Shown: positions 55,601 to 57,230, counted from the first letter of the stretch. The stretch is 64,000 nucleotides of DNA from Branchipolynoe longqiensis (GCA_030323885.1 JASIRB010004037.1:99634-163633); one strand, 5' to 3'. Numbers and translations are program-made. Notes: generated from the letters alone by a model not told the origin.

Positions 55601-57230
55601 CACCAAATGAAACCAATGACTTTATGCGTGTCACTACTTAAAGTTGCATAGTCCGATGCTTTTGAATTTCAGAATTTATTATATCCATATAATAAATATG
55701 GATATAATATATTAGATCAATCACTAGTAACTACTTTACATTAGTTCAAAGTTACTTTTATTTTAAATGGTAAACTTTTCAGATATTTTGAGTACAAACA
55801 TGGAAAATTAGTTTTGGCAAGCTGGCCAAAACTCTGATAGTGACCATAGACTTCTGCAATAACAGGTTCTGTTAAATTAACTCAGTATTGCCTTATAAGT
55901 TAGATGCAGAAACAAGTGCTTAAAAGGTGCATCAGTATCTAAGTTAGATATGTAAAATCAAATCTAGATGATTGGTTTGGTTTTGAAAATTTGATATTTC
56001 ATCGGACTATGCAGCTTTAAACTGGAGCTTGGCATTACAAGTGTATGGTAAGGAGTAGTGAACCAATTGTTGTTCACGATTGAAATTTCCCCTGCTCAAT
56101 CAACGTGGTTTCGAACCCCGGTCGAGTCTAACCAAAGATTTACAAAATGATTCTTGTCACTATCTTTCCTGGTGCTCGGCATTACCGGGATAGGGCAAAG
56201 ATTGGTTTGGATAATGTGACTGAGTGGGATATCAAATCATGGTGCCAGTGACAGAGTCTCAACTAAAAGGGCACCAGTCGCCATGAGTGCGGACTGGCTG
56301 TCATACGTTTGTTACAGGTTGCTAGGTTGTAAAACACCACTAAACAAACCGACATTAGAGTCAACTCCCCGAACAAAATACAACATCCCCGTTACATAAA
56401 ATCTTCTTCTTTTTTTCCTATTAAAATATGTTTATTCGGTAAGTATCTTCTTGTCTTGTGTGTGTAATTACAGGTATATATGTGCATTGATACAAATGGT
56501 AGTAAGGCGGGGAGCGGGACGTAGCTCAGGCAGTAGAGTGTCCACCTGTGAAGATGTGGGTCATCCGATCGATCCTGCTCAGTGGACACATTTGCAGTTT
56601 GGGCTATTTTCCGTTCCAACCATTGGTCCACAACTGGTTCATTAAAGGTTGTAGTGTGTGCTTTCCTGTCTGTGGGAAAGTAAATATAAAACCCCGTGCT
56701 GCTTATCGGAAAGAGTAGCCTATGTGGCAGCAGCAGGTTTCCAATGACGTCCAATAGCCGGTGATAAAAAAATCAATGTGCTCTAGAGGCATTGTTAAAT
56801 AAAACAAACTTTCCTTTGATAGTAAGGCACAGTTAAACAAAGAATTTGGACAGTGATAAATGAAAAATAATTGTAAACAATATTGTGACTTATCAAATCT
56901 ATTAATGAGATATATTTGTAGACAATATTGTGGCTTGACAAATCTATTTTGAGTTGTGATGTGTGATCGAGTTGTTTTCTTTTGTTTGAAAAGATTAAAT
57001 TTGAATCTGCGATTTCTGTTGTTGTTTTTTCTCGGTGGAAGTAGGTGAAGTTCATATATAGTTACATAATGCAATACTATATTAAATGACAGAATATGAT
57101 ATGTGCAATGAAATGATATACATGCTTACTATAAGCACTTGTATCTAATAGCTCTATATATTAATACTGCGTGTGTTTGTTTTGTCTTTTCTAGACGATG
57201 CCGCTTCCACGTCATGGAATTGATGTGTAA
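15727..57230 (+). CDS. dachs: Dachs-like unconventional myosin (class XX), N-terminally incomplete in this window
   Basis: I assembled 21 exons (listed separately) whose lengths sum to 3933 nt with consistent splice phases: 1310 residues and a TAA at 57228-57230. The motor shows a P-loop (GSSGSGKT, residues 58-65 of the partial protein), switch I (NPNSSR, 109-114), switch II (DMFGFE, 367-372), the HFIRCIKSN actin-side block (about 585-592), and [14 protein letters not shown] before the converter. KKHIFLSEG leads into one IQ-like helix (about 702-722). The block order and the wording of IQHFYNTH / LLSLLDAEC / SLQVLET fit Drosophila Dachs better than other myosin classes that I know. In flies Dachs sits at junctional membranes, is inhibited by Fat, and promotes Yorkie activity by acting on Warts. 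The tail is a Q/H/S-rich region of about 480 residues with no coiled coil, MyTH4 or FERM domain. The P-loop glutamate of the canonical GESGSGKT is serine here. Upstream exons are not identified. Confidence 0.85.
15960..16280 (-). mobile_element. SINE, tail type A, diverged
   Basis: GGGGGTTTTACGTCCTAGCA and ATTAGGACGGATACTGACTT, then GCTGCCACACTGGGATACCA, are reverse complement of the type A tail. The body (TTGGTTTGACTCTACC) follows, but the tRNA-like head is poorly preserved. Confidence 0.7.
16447..16742 (-). mobile_element. SINE, tail type A, adjacent to myosin exon w2
   Basis: The minus-strand copy runs from GGAGTTTTACATCCTGGTAA (3' end) to the head near CACCGCGTCAG. Its head ends about 45 bp before exon w2, so it forms part of the sequence just upstream of that exon's acceptor. 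Confidence 0.8.
16789..16963 (+). CDS. dachs: myosin exon w2: P-loop and switch I
   Basis: Acceptor TTTTCCAG|T and donor AGGATG|GTGAGC. It encodes [19 protein letters not shown], a [16 protein letters not shown] linker, and ends [10 protein letters not shown]. The lysine and threonine of the P-loop and the N-x-N-S-S-R of switch I are kept; the P-loop Glu is Ser. The 'TESSK' motif that follows most myosin P-loops reads CASME. These changes could affect nucleotide turnover. Confidence 0.9.
16964..17270. other. intron, nothing recognised
   Basis: Ordinary AT-rich intron up to the left end of the TIR element at 17271. Confidence 0.5.
17271..18056. mobile_element. non-autonomous TIR element B (internal-module family)
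   Basis: The left end TATATAGGGTATGCACCGAC and the right end GTGAATACCCTATATA are inverted, with imperfect repeats of about 55 bp (inner GCGGCCATTG(C/T)GGCGATA). Two copies of the shared module (GAGCAATCTTC, AAATATCTCTGAAACCACACC, GGTTAGGGTTATG) lie at 17365-17545 and 17785-17980, separated by unrelated sequence. Module orientation is opposite to element A. No transposase. Confidence 0.75.
18278..18352 (+). CDS. dachs: myosin exon w3
   Basis: Acceptor CGATTTTAG|GGC and donor GACCAG|GTGAGT, 25 codons, phase 0 at both ends. It encodes [20 protein letters not shown] and then YFIDQ. This is the segment after switch I, which in most myosins reads GKFIE...I.TYLLE. Confidence 0.88.
18644..18728 (+). 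CDS. dachs: myosin exon w4
   Basis: Acceptor CATCTTCAG|ACT and donor AAAGAG|GTATGT. It encodes [20 protein letters not shown] and AGLSLEER, the well-known SRV....GERNFHIFYQLLAG block. Ends in phase 1. Confidence 0.93.
18923..19142 (+). mobile_element. tRNA-derived SINE, tail type B
   Basis: GGGGATGGCCAAATGAGTTG head, GTCAAATCAATGACTT body, ACATGGAATAATGAAATGAG and TTAAAATGTCCCCTGCTTAA tail. It shares head and body with type A copies but has the short B tail. Confidence 0.75.
19239..19345 (+). CDS. dachs: myosin exon w5
   Basis: Acceptor AACCTGCAG|CC and donor TGGAAG|GTGTGT. It encodes [20 protein letters not shown], then [16 protein letters not shown]. It matches the 'Y.L.....Y.YL..G.....D..F..' loop region. 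Ends in phase 0. Confidence 0.85.
19346..20101. other. intron with G/C homopolymer runs
   Basis: G18 at about 19506-19523, G12 at about 19610-19621, C13 at about 19876 and G9 at about 19925 give G-quadruplex potential on both strands. A reversed copy of the GCGTTATACATCACAT dispersed repeat lies at 19798-19865. Confidence 0.5.
20846..22204 (+). CDS. DIRS Gag-like protein
   Basis: A 452-residue open frame, from ATG 20846 to TAG 22202-22204. It has an acidic N-terminus, a [14 protein letters not shown] basic patch (about residues 110-125), a lysine block followed by a serine run ([17 protein letters not shown]), a predicted helical middle and an Arg/Gly-rich C-terminus (RGGSK end, FRGRGARSG). 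This layout suits a nucleic-acid-binding Gag of DIRS elements. The frame is uninterrupted, unlike the downstream genes. A relative of its first 120 residues is at 58190-58530. Confidence 0.8.
   Translation: MATKRGKRGAAAAEGHVPSGLDEEYDSSPVLSAVPSTQRGAHILSEADEDIVPDGAAAQNWETWFAAMESHIMSLKPPVSCKRQMPSVQQDSSFEDFSETDSAMELKAPPPPSPKRRKKKKHIISSGDDFTKERGKTGLRKKRKTKSKKKKKRKDSSSDSSADSTSTGSDSDTQYEGVYAAIGGKVAKKVEKPKAKRVKTTTLMRETINGHFRTFKPAEVISKLGDELTGIKGVPNSIIKEMDRDVNMTDYVKRFEGVLHTVHKAVLGTLTAIAPVANRMQRENKFSSLAKMMDKGIALLAAAGNYLSYRRYENVFKSVCTDAGKEVDRSKKITDNDGKEFTLFLAPEPIKGKPLDNTKMFGGQLQYLYKELETAAKSGKNMDGKKKQETPRFKRSRGDFRPRRFTRGTRPGSNFGQAFRGRGARSGWTDNTARPLGRGVNSPRPFPRGGSK
22270..23904 (+). pseudogene. DIRS reverse transcriptase-RNase H, one internal stop
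   Basis: RT motifs in order: [47 protein letters not shown] and the catalytic FPYIDDSFI (YIDD at 22855-22866). An in-frame TAG at 23089-23091 interrupts it; the same frame resumes with RNase H motifs [23 protein letters not shown] and [13 protein letters not shown]. The frame ends at 23904 and coding similarity continues in another frame. Confidence 0.9.
23849..24223 (+). pseudogene. DIRS linker domain between RNase H and recombinase
   Basis: After a frameshift near 23895 the frame reads [20 protein letters not shown] and [15 protein letters not shown]. These words are common to the region after RNase H in DIRS and Ngaro elements. Some DIRS elements carry a methyltransferase-like domain here; I see no catalytic motif that proves one. 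Another frameshift follows near 24203. Confidence 0.65.
24205..25064 (+). pseudogene. DIRS tyrosine recombinase, disrupted
   Basis: Recombinase similarity runs through three frames. Compared with the intact copy at 58539-59369 it has lost 15 nt near 24275, lost one base near 24443 (frameshift) and gained a TAA stop at 24669. The catalytic signatures GHRGQT, HSTRGAM and [14 protein letters not shown] are still legible, but the protein cannot be made whole. Confidence 0.88.
25512..25620. repeat. TA-rich microsatellite
   Basis: (TA)n and TATT/ATAT runs directly after the DIRS right end and about 65 bp before myosin exon w6. A similar TA run (20083-20102) precedes the left end, so the element may have inserted in TA repeats. 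Confidence 0.8.
25683..25809 (+). CDS. dachs: myosin exon w6
   Basis: Acceptor CATCTCCACAG|AAT and donor GACGCAG|GTATGG, phase 0 to 1. It encodes [20 protein letters not shown], then [10 protein letters not shown] and ELQVDGDA. The 'AL..lG....i...lAaiLhLGNi.F' block is standard for myosins. 'LGIPF..I.R.L.AILLLGN' is close to fly Dachs as I recall it. Confidence 0.92.
25929..26270. mobile_element. TTAA-MITE copy, left end damaged
   Basis: It ends GGACTATGCAGCTTTAA at 26270. The left terminal repeat has lost the CCGATG segment. Internal words match the family. Confidence 0.75.
26271..26725 (-). mobile_element. second tRNA-derived SINE family, two partial copies
   Basis: On the minus strand, TAATGGTTAGCACACTGGCC and GATGTGGGTTCGAGTCCTGC (near 26560-26625) resemble Pol III A and B boxes. 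An upstream duplicate of the head appears at 26285-26335. Both copies share CCTTGC(C/A)T(T/G)AGAGGTCAGTG. A relative lies at 49899-50100. Confidence 0.55.
26726..26844 (+). CDS. dachs: myosin exon w7
   Basis: Acceptor CTTGACCACAG|AG and donor CAGGCC|GTGAGT. It encodes [20 protein letters not shown] and [20 protein letters not shown]. It covers the 'l..aa.LLgv....L...L..r' segment. Very GC-rich against the intron. Confidence 0.9.
26845..27314. other. intron, nothing recognised
   Basis: Apart from CCTTGAAA/CTTTGAAATAGCC word repeats at 26960-27200 there is no structure I can name. Confidence 0.45.
27315..27496. mobile_element. short TIR MITE (CAGTGAAACCTTGTTATAACG type)
   Basis: The left end CAGTGAAACCTTGTTATAAC is matched by the right end GTTATAACGGGGTTTCATTG, inverted. 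About 180 bp, no coding capacity. The termini look like pogo/Tigger MITEs (inference). Confidence 0.7.
27497..28040. other. intron with a short LINE 3' end fragment
   Basis: 27610-27660 reads GCTGCCGACACGTCGTAAAA, then CAGCCATCAATCAATGAATC. This is the 3' end of the I-type LINE family at 46700-49684 with its CAAT-like tail. The rest shows no feature. Confidence 0.5.
28041..28221. mobile_element. short TIR MITE (CAGTAAAACCTC type), second copy
   Basis: The left end ACAGTAAAACCTCTTTATAC and right end TTAGAGAGGTTTTACTGT are inverted repeats. The inside (CGACCCCTCCAC, GGTCCCATGGTCGGTCG) matches the copy at 7603 in reverse. Confidence 0.75.
28575..28713 (+). CDS. dachs: myosin exon w8
   Basis: Acceptor GTAATTGTAG|GCA and donor CACAATG|GTGGGT. 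It encodes [38 protein letters not shown] and DSGDSGHN. '[14 protein letters not shown]...N' is the classic helix before switch II; the C-terminal end is a short insert. Confidence 0.92.
28714..29439. other. intron, nothing firm
   Basis: 28775-29030 contains a diverged inverted pair (CTAGGATTCCATCTATG near 28778, TATGGAATCCTAGCTTTA near 29008) that could bound a MITE of about 250 bp. GA-rich microsatellite at 29338-29385. Confidence 0.4.
29440..29567 (+). CDS. dachs: myosin exon w9: switch II
   Basis: Acceptor TGCTTCAG|AT and donor CTGCAG|GTAATG. It encodes [20 protein letters not shown], then [16 protein letters not shown]. Switch II, usually DI.GFE, reads DMFGFE. The leading 25 residues are a loop insertion relative to conventional myosins. 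Confidence 0.95.
29568..30203. other. intron with a short LINE 3' end fragment
   Basis: 30068-30125 (GTGAATATGACCTTTGCTGT and CCGCAACCAATCAACCAACC) is a diverged 3' end of the I-type LINE family. Nothing else is seen. Confidence 0.4.
30204..30481 (+). CDS. dachs: myosin exon w10
   Basis: Acceptor CCCCAACAG|ACA and donor AAGCT|GTGAGT, phase 0 to 2. It encodes [20 protein letters not shown], then [22 protein letters not shown] and [15 protein letters not shown]...E.LQ.F and 'GLLSLLDEE' are universal myosin blocks; [13 protein letters not shown] is Dachs-like. Confidence 0.95.
30550..30784. other. possible tRNA-related SINE head
   Basis: CTGGTCTGGTAGTTAGCGTG resembles a Pol III A box, but no matching B box at the right spacing was found. 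It precedes the 48-bp array. Confidence 0.25.
30785..31135. repeat. 48-bp minisatellite, seven copies
   Basis: GCCACCTGTCGCCATAGACA begins a 48-bp unit with CACCTG at 30791, 30839, 30887, 30935, 30983, 31031 and 31079. The period is a multiple of three and the unit lacks stops, so frames with a 16-residue period arise on both strands; these are not genes. Confidence 0.92.
31160..31248 (-). mobile_element. SINE tail A fragment
   Basis: ATCATATTAAGACGAGCACT and GTGACAGTGTGCACTCATGG match the reverse complement of the type A tail. Confidence 0.65.
31255..32190. repeat. 52-bp tandem repeat, about twelve copies, split by a SINE
   Basis: Unit CTAGTTTGTTATTATCAGAC + TATTGTAGTAATAATTGTTA + TTTGGACCACTT. 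Copies run from 31255 to about 31467 and resume at 31774 to 32190. The gap is a SINE with an exact target duplication. Confidence 0.92.
31468..31773 (+). mobile_element. SINE, tail type A, with target-site duplication
   Basis: Head GATGGGATGGCTGAATGAGT, body CTTCCTAGCAGGCGCTCGGC, tail GTCACAAGTTGGTACCCGTA, end GGACGTAAAACAACAAAAAAC. AGTAATAATTG flanks it exactly at 31457-31467 and 31774-31784, an 11-bp duplication inside the 52-bp array. This supports LINE-type retroposition. The B box region is partly deleted. Confidence 0.92.
32222..32790. mobile_element. non-autonomous TIR element C (internal-module family)
   Basis: The left end TATAGACCTATTTCAATGTT and right end ATGAAATAGGTCTATA are inverted; inner ends share GGCTGCAG(A/G)ACGAA. 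Two tandem copies of the shared module (CCCTAACC(A/G)TAT..AATT.AATATAATCTATTC and GGTGTGGTTTTAGAGATATT) lie at 32330-32520 and 32525-32700, in the orientation of element A. Confidence 0.78.
32791..33175. other. intron, nothing recognised
   Basis: No repeat or exon apart from the acceptor CTTTTCTAACAG at its end. Confidence 0.5.
33176..33375 (+). CDS. dachs: myosin exon w11
   Basis: Acceptor TTTTCTAACAG|C and donor ATTCAAG|GTATCA. It encodes [20 protein letters not shown], then [20 protein letters not shown] and [16 protein letters not shown]. This is the 'F.I.HyAG.V.Y....fl.kN.D.l' segment; the tail 'FGFA.HLF..E.KA' is Dachs-like. Confidence 0.95.
33376..33914. other. intron, open frame not supported
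   Basis: A 120-codon plus frame (33423-33785) has intron-like composition, no splice support and no similarity I recognise. Confidence 0.4.
33915..33981 (+). CDS. dachs: myosin exon w12 (loop 2 region)
   Basis: Acceptor TCTTTATAG|AG and donor AATGG|GTGAGT. It encodes [20 protein letters not shown] and RN, then G shared with w13. It matches the loop between the upper 50K domain and the actin-binding helix; the 'ISPSP' wording fits Dachs. Confidence 0.85.
34020..36225 (+). repeat. 63/64-bp tandem array, about 34 copies, each resembling a 3' splice site
   Basis: Unit: GTAACTAACCTCTCGTATCC, TCTAGGAACTTCCACCTTTA, CTTGTATGACAGTGTTACAC, ATGT. Each copy has CTAAC (branch-point-like), a pyrimidine-rich stretch and TAG|G. 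The array fills the intron between exons w12 and w13 on the coding strand. It passes directly into a related array at 36226. Confidence 0.93.
36226..36709 (+). repeat. related array of about seven units, 65-66 bp, ending at the real acceptor
   Basis: Unit: TTATGTCCTCCTCCAGAGAC, TTCCACCATTACTTGTATCG, CAGTATTACACGCGTAACTA, GCCTC. One unit is enlarged by a T/G-rich insert (36336-36370). The last one runs GTAACTAACCTCTCATTTTC, TCCAG and then exon w13, so the true acceptor is itself a member of the array. Confidence 0.9.
36710..36809 (+). CDS. dachs: myosin exon w13: actin-side helix
   Basis: Acceptor CATTTTCTCCAG|G and donor ATCAAG|GTAAGA. It encodes [20 protein letters not shown] and [14 protein letters not shown]. 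'F...L..L...L....[10 protein letters not shown]' is the strongly conserved lower-50K/SH1 block. Confidence 0.95.
36810..36956. other. intron start
   Basis: Nothing recognised before the MITE at 36957. Confidence 0.5.
36957..38673. mobile_element. TTAA-MITE copy split by a TG-rich insertion
   Basis: The left part (TTAAAGTTGCATGGTCCGAT, to about 37135) and right part (about 38560 to TTTCATCGGACCATGCAACT, TTAA at 38670) together make one family member. About 1.4 kb separates the halves, mainly the TG/TC array. Both ends carry TTAA. Confidence 0.7.
37296..38350. repeat. TGTC/TATG microsatellite with a longer repeated block
   Basis: GTGTGTCTGTGTGTATGTCT-like sequence with an embedded non-TG block CTGCAAAGTCAGGTCGGGTG. 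The block's AAAGTCA core is at 37481, 37714, 37853, 38122 and 38345 (spacings 233, 139, 269, 223). It is usually followed by TATGTGTGTCTGTGTATGTC. Long frames through it are not genes. Confidence 0.9.
38826..38992. mobile_element. TTAA-MITE fragment
   Basis: ACACCAACATTAGTTTAGCA, AAAATCAAACTAAGGTAATG and CATCGGATTATCCAGCTCAA match the right half of copies oriented as at 15176. Confidence 0.6.
39130..39360 (+). mobile_element. tRNA-derived SINE, tail type B
   Basis: GACGGGATGGCCAAATGAGT head, GATCGTGGGATCGTGGGTTG, body CAAACCAATGACTTAAAAAT, tail AAGGAGCAGTGGAATGAGGA, end CTGCTTAAACAACTAATGTA with a (CAA)n tail. A good full-length type B copy. Confidence 0.85.
39509..39862. mobile_element. TTAA-MITE copy
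   Basis: Left end TTAAAGCTGCATCGTCTGAT; right end CTATTGGACTATGTAGCTTG, with its TTAA mutated to TGAA. It ends about 80 bp before exon w14. Confidence 0.75.
39944..40043 (+). CDS. dachs: myosin exon w14
   Basis: Acceptor TTTCTTCTTCAG|TCC and donor GCGGCAG|GTAAGG, phase 0 to 1. It encodes [20 protein letters not shown] and [13 protein letters not shown]. It corresponds to 'PN.......F....V..QLR..GVLE...I...G', with Dachs-like SLQVLET. Confidence 0.95.
40044..40507. other. intron, nothing recognised
   Basis: No repeat or exon identified. Confidence 0.45.
40508..40861. mobile_element. TTAA-MITE copy
   Basis: Left TTAAAATTGCATAGTCCGGT, right CATCGGACTATGCAGCTTAA. The right TTAA is shared with the left boundary of the CGAC-rich element. 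Confidence 0.8.
40858..41384. mobile_element. CGAC-rich TIR element bounded by TTAA
   Basis: TTAA then TGTGGCTGTCACACTACGAC; the right end is GTCGTAGTGTGACAGCCACA then TTAA. The 23-bp terminal repeats (TGTGGCTG...GACGAC) are identical. The interior is almost wholly CGAC/GTCG words and an 11-bp array of 18 units: eleven GCTGTCGCGGC (41091-41211) then seven GCTCTCGCGGC (41212-41288). No transposase. TTAA at both ends suggests piggyBac-type target choice (inference). Confidence 0.82.
41381..41677. mobile_element. TTAA-MITE copy, left end missing
   Basis: It resumes family sequence (CTAGGCTGATGATTATAATC) directly after the CGAC-rich element and ends CACATCTAGCTTTAA at 41677. Confidence 0.65.
41878..42067 (+). 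mobile_element. SINE tail A, 5'-truncated
   Basis: TAGGATAGGACAAGGACTGA, GGTCATGGTGCTGGTGGCAT, CAGTCACAAGTCGGTACCTG and an AAAATAACAACAAAC end. Preceded by a T/G homopolymer stretch (41740-41875). Confidence 0.75.
42083..42312 (+). mobile_element. SINE with complete tRNA-like head and shortened tail
   Basis: The best head in the window: GGGATGGCCGAATTAGTTAG (A box) and ATCGTGGGTTCGAACCCTGG (B box). The type A tail jumps from GTGACTGAGTGGG to CTAGGACTTAAAACAACAAC, an internal deletion of about 130 bp. Confidence 0.85.
42449..42549 (+). CDS. dachs: myosin exon w15: converter start
   Basis: Acceptor CATCTGCCTTAG|GT and a weak donor TCAAAG|GTGCGC. It encodes [20 protein letters not shown] and [14 protein letters not shown]. 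'GFPHR..F..F..RY' marks the relay/converter junction. Confidence 0.93.
42550..43008. other. intron, nothing recognised
   Basis: AT-rich, no repeat or exon. Confidence 0.5.
43009..43103 (+). CDS. dachs: myosin exon w16: converter end
   Basis: Acceptor GCTAATTCAG|TTG and donor TTTCTCAG|GTAAGT. It encodes [20 protein letters not shown] and [11 protein letters not shown], then S shared with w17. '..G..KVFL' precedes the lever arm in all myosins. Confidence 0.92.
43104..43399. other. intron with a tRNA-like remnant
   Basis: The minus strand of 43170-43300 contains AATCTCAATTGGTACAGTGC and GGGTCGAATCCTCCCACC. These resemble A and B boxes but fold poorly, so it is probably a SINE remnant. Confidence 0.35.
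43400..46330 (-). pseudogene. CR1/L2-group LINE, nearly full ORF2, broken
   Basis: Read on the minus strand: endonuclease N-terminus (46193-45930: [11 protein letters not shown]), a stop near 45930, endonuclease continuation (45905-45072: [24 protein letters not shown]), a frameshift within 45402-45072, the linker with [10 protein letters not shown], a stop near 44895, then RT (44805-43411: [63 protein letters not shown]). The catalytic aspartates remain, but Tyr/Phe-Ala-Asp-Asp reads FSDD. Coding similarity extends upstream of the first ATG to about 46290. It lies antisense in the intron between myosin exons w16 and w17. Confidence 0.9.
46375..46699. repeat. CATGTCCATGATCATATAT tandem array, left part
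   Basis: Units of about 19-20 bp (CATGTCCATGATCA(T/C)AYAT). Orientation flips at 46650-46700, where TGATCACACATCATGGACAT is followed by GATGTGTGATCA, a palindrome. The array resumes at 49685-49850 after the LINE. Confidence 0.9.
46700..49684 (+). pseudogene. I-type LINE with RNase H, degenerate, carrying a nested LINE insertion
   Basis: RT (from 46700: [39 protein letters not shown]), interrupted by TGA at 47068 and further stops and shifts in 47280-47650. An RNase H domain follows (48120-48500: [56 protein letters not shown]). A C-terminal Cys motif resumes at 49230 ([17 protein letters not shown]). The 3' end is GCCGACACGGCGTAAAGCAA then (CAAT)n. RNase H is typical of the I superfamily. 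It is inserted in the CATGTCCATGATCA array. Confidence 0.88.
48721..49225 (-). mobile_element. 3' end of the CR1/Jockey LINE, nested in the I-type LINE
   Basis: TTTTATTGAGGCTGTATTTA, GCCCGGGTACCCAGGCTTGT and GGTCAGGAATTTGTCGTTCC match 5330-5930. TGGCTT flanks it at 48715-48720 and about 49224-49229, a likely target duplication. Removing it rejoins the host coding frame at ..[13 protein letters not shown]... It is younger than the I-type copy. Confidence 0.88.
49685..49850. repeat. CATGTCCATGATCA array, right part
   Basis: Continuation of the array at 46375-46699, displaced by the I-type LINE. Confidence 0.88.
49899..50205 (-). mobile_element. second SINE family plus I-type LINE 3' end fragment
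   Basis: The minus strand has TAGTGTAATAGTTAGCACGC and AGTGTGGGTTCGAATCCTAC (A and B boxes), as at 26525. On the plus strand 50140-50200 is a short I-type LINE 3' end (GAATATGGCCTATGCTGCCG, CAATCAAGCAAGCAATC). Confidence 0.6.
50367..50537 (+). CDS. dachs: myosin exon w17: lever arm / IQ
   Basis: Acceptor CACTACCAG|T and donor CATCAG|GTGCGG. It encodes [20 protein letters not shown], then [20 protein letters not shown] and a basic end. One IQ-like motif ([16 protein letters not shown]; Ile-Gln as Val-Gln) suggests a single light chain. FLSEG continues from exon w16. Confidence 0.93.
50583..50803 (+). mobile_element. SINE, tail type B
   Basis: It begins 46 bp after exon w17: TGGCCGAATCAGTAGAACGC, GGAGTTTGAAACCTGGCC, AAGGAGCAGTGAAATGAGGA, CCCCTGCTTAATCAACTAAT. 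Confidence 0.8.
50934..51024 (+). CDS. dachs: myosin exon w18: neck-tail junction
   Basis: Acceptor CTCTCTTGTAG|A and donor AACATG|GTATGT. It encodes [21 protein letters not shown], then [10 protein letters not shown]. Short and polar, probably helical. Assignment rests on phase continuity with w17 and w19. Confidence 0.8.
51025..51574. other. intron, diverged 80-bp duplication
   Basis: 51055-51110 and 51118-51190 are a diverged tandem pair (GGTGATCTCTATATCAGTGT / GGTGATGTCTATTATTGTGT). Nothing else is seen. Confidence 0.5.
51575..51937. repeat. polypyrimidine (CTCTCTCCC)n tract, about 360 bp
   Basis: Almost pure C/T on the coding strand (words CTCTCTCCC, CCCTTTCTC, CTCTGTCTCCTC). It lies 400 bp before the acceptor of the tail exon. 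Triplex (H-DNA) potential. Open frames through it are not genes. Confidence 0.93.
51938..52335. other. intron before tail exon
   Basis: AT-rich; ends in CTCTCCCTCCTGCAG, the acceptor of exon w19. Confidence 0.5.
52336..53770 (+). CDS. dachs: myosin exon w19: long low-complexity tail
   Basis: 478 codons, acceptor TCCTGCAG|CAG and donor CCAAG|GTGAGG. A CAGCAG acceptor allows use of either AG (one Gln difference). Proline/glycine-rich start, several SRS- and SSH-type serine patches ([20 protein letters not shown]), poly-Gln/His at about residues 1072-1145 (53220-53440), a HPHPHPH run, and a less repetitive end: [20 protein letters not shown], then [11 protein letters not shown]. The PPPVP..R motif could bind an SH3 domain; fly Dachs tail partners include the SH3 protein Dlish. 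The open frame and codon use support real coding. Confidence 0.88.
53848..54146 (+). mobile_element. SINE, tail type A
   Basis: AGATGGGATGGCTGAATGAG head (B box region deleted), GCACTATAAAGTCGCAATTA, CACAAGTCGGTACCCATCCT, end ATGTAAAACTCTAACAACC. Confidence 0.82.
54147..54496. other. intron, nothing recognised
   Basis: The sentence ATAAA(C/T)TATAAGGTTC(A/G)CCAA occurs at 54189-54211 and 54821-54843. Otherwise featureless. Confidence 0.45.
54497..54695 (-). mobile_element. SINE, tail type B
   Basis: AGAAATTTCAATCGCAGACA and GCTGCTCCTGCCCTATCC, with a head ending GGCCATCCTTTTAC. Minus strand. Confidence 0.75.
54901..55034 (+). CDS. dachs: myosin exon w20: SH3-like segment
   Basis: Acceptor GCGTTGACAG|AA and donor CTAAAG|GTGAGC. 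It encodes [20 protein letters not shown], then [20 protein letters not shown] and LTELK. The pattern K/GQ.I.VVG....GFLLVEL....VPFHL.EL resembles the strand pattern of an SH3-like barrel; the fold is an inference. If w20 were read through its donor the frame would stop at 55101-55103. Confidence 0.82.
55203..55531 (+). mobile_element. SINE, tail type A, with duplicated head start
   Basis: GGGATGGCCGACGTGGCCGACGG shows a short duplication in the head. Then GGTCGGGAGTTTGATTCCCT (B box), CACAAGTCAGTACCCATCCT, end CATAAAGCTCCAACAAATAAAC. Confidence 0.8.
55536..56105 (+). mobile_element. SINE type B interrupted by a TTAA-MITE
   Basis: Head GACGGGATGGCCGAATGGGT to TGTCACTACTTAA (55536-55641), then the MITE, then ACTGGAGCTTGGCATTACAA to GAAATTTCCCCTGCTCAATC. 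Removing the MITE and one TTAA rejoins the SINE body (..CACTAC-TTAA-ACTGGAG..). Confidence 0.88.
55638..56020. mobile_element. TTAA-MITE, complete, inside a SINE
   Basis: TTAAAGTTGCATAGTCCGAT at the left and ATCGGACTATGCAGCTTTAA at the right, 383 bp including both TTAA. The terminal repeats are near perfect. The interrupted SINE proves that TTAA is a target duplication. Family transposase is unknown; TTAA points to piggyBac-like enzymes. Confidence 0.92.
56106..56344 (+). mobile_element. SINE tail A, 5'-truncated
   Basis: TTCGAACCCCGGTCGAGTCT, TAGGGCAAAGATTGGTTTGG, CATGAGTGCGGACTGGCTGT, end GGTTGTAAAACACCACTAAAC. Confidence 0.75.
56498..56810 (+). mobile_element. different tRNA-derived SINE (mollusc-type 3' end)
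   Basis: Head GACGTAGCTCAGGCAGTAGA and a degenerate B-box region GGGTCATCCGATCGATCC; tail GACGTCCAATAGCCGGTGAT, AATCAATGTGCTCTAGAGGC, ATTGTTAAATAAAACAAAC. I know this 3' end from many mollusc sequences (from memory, not searched). Confidence 0.7.
56811..57194. other. last intron, 3' part
   Basis: Two copies of (TTG)ACAATATTGTG(A/G)CTTGACAAATCTATT at about 56876-56905 and 56925-56950. Ends in the strong acceptor TTTTGTCTTTTCTAG. Confidence 0.5.
57195..57230 (+). CDS. dachs: myosin exon w21: last 11 codons
   Basis: After the acceptor TTTTGTCTTTTCTAG the frame reads [11 protein letters not shown] and TAA. Phase 0 agrees with exon w20 and the acceptor is strong. The peptide is too short for homology, so this exon is the least certain of the tail. 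Confidence 0.65.
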   Translation, partial: TMPLPRHGIDV

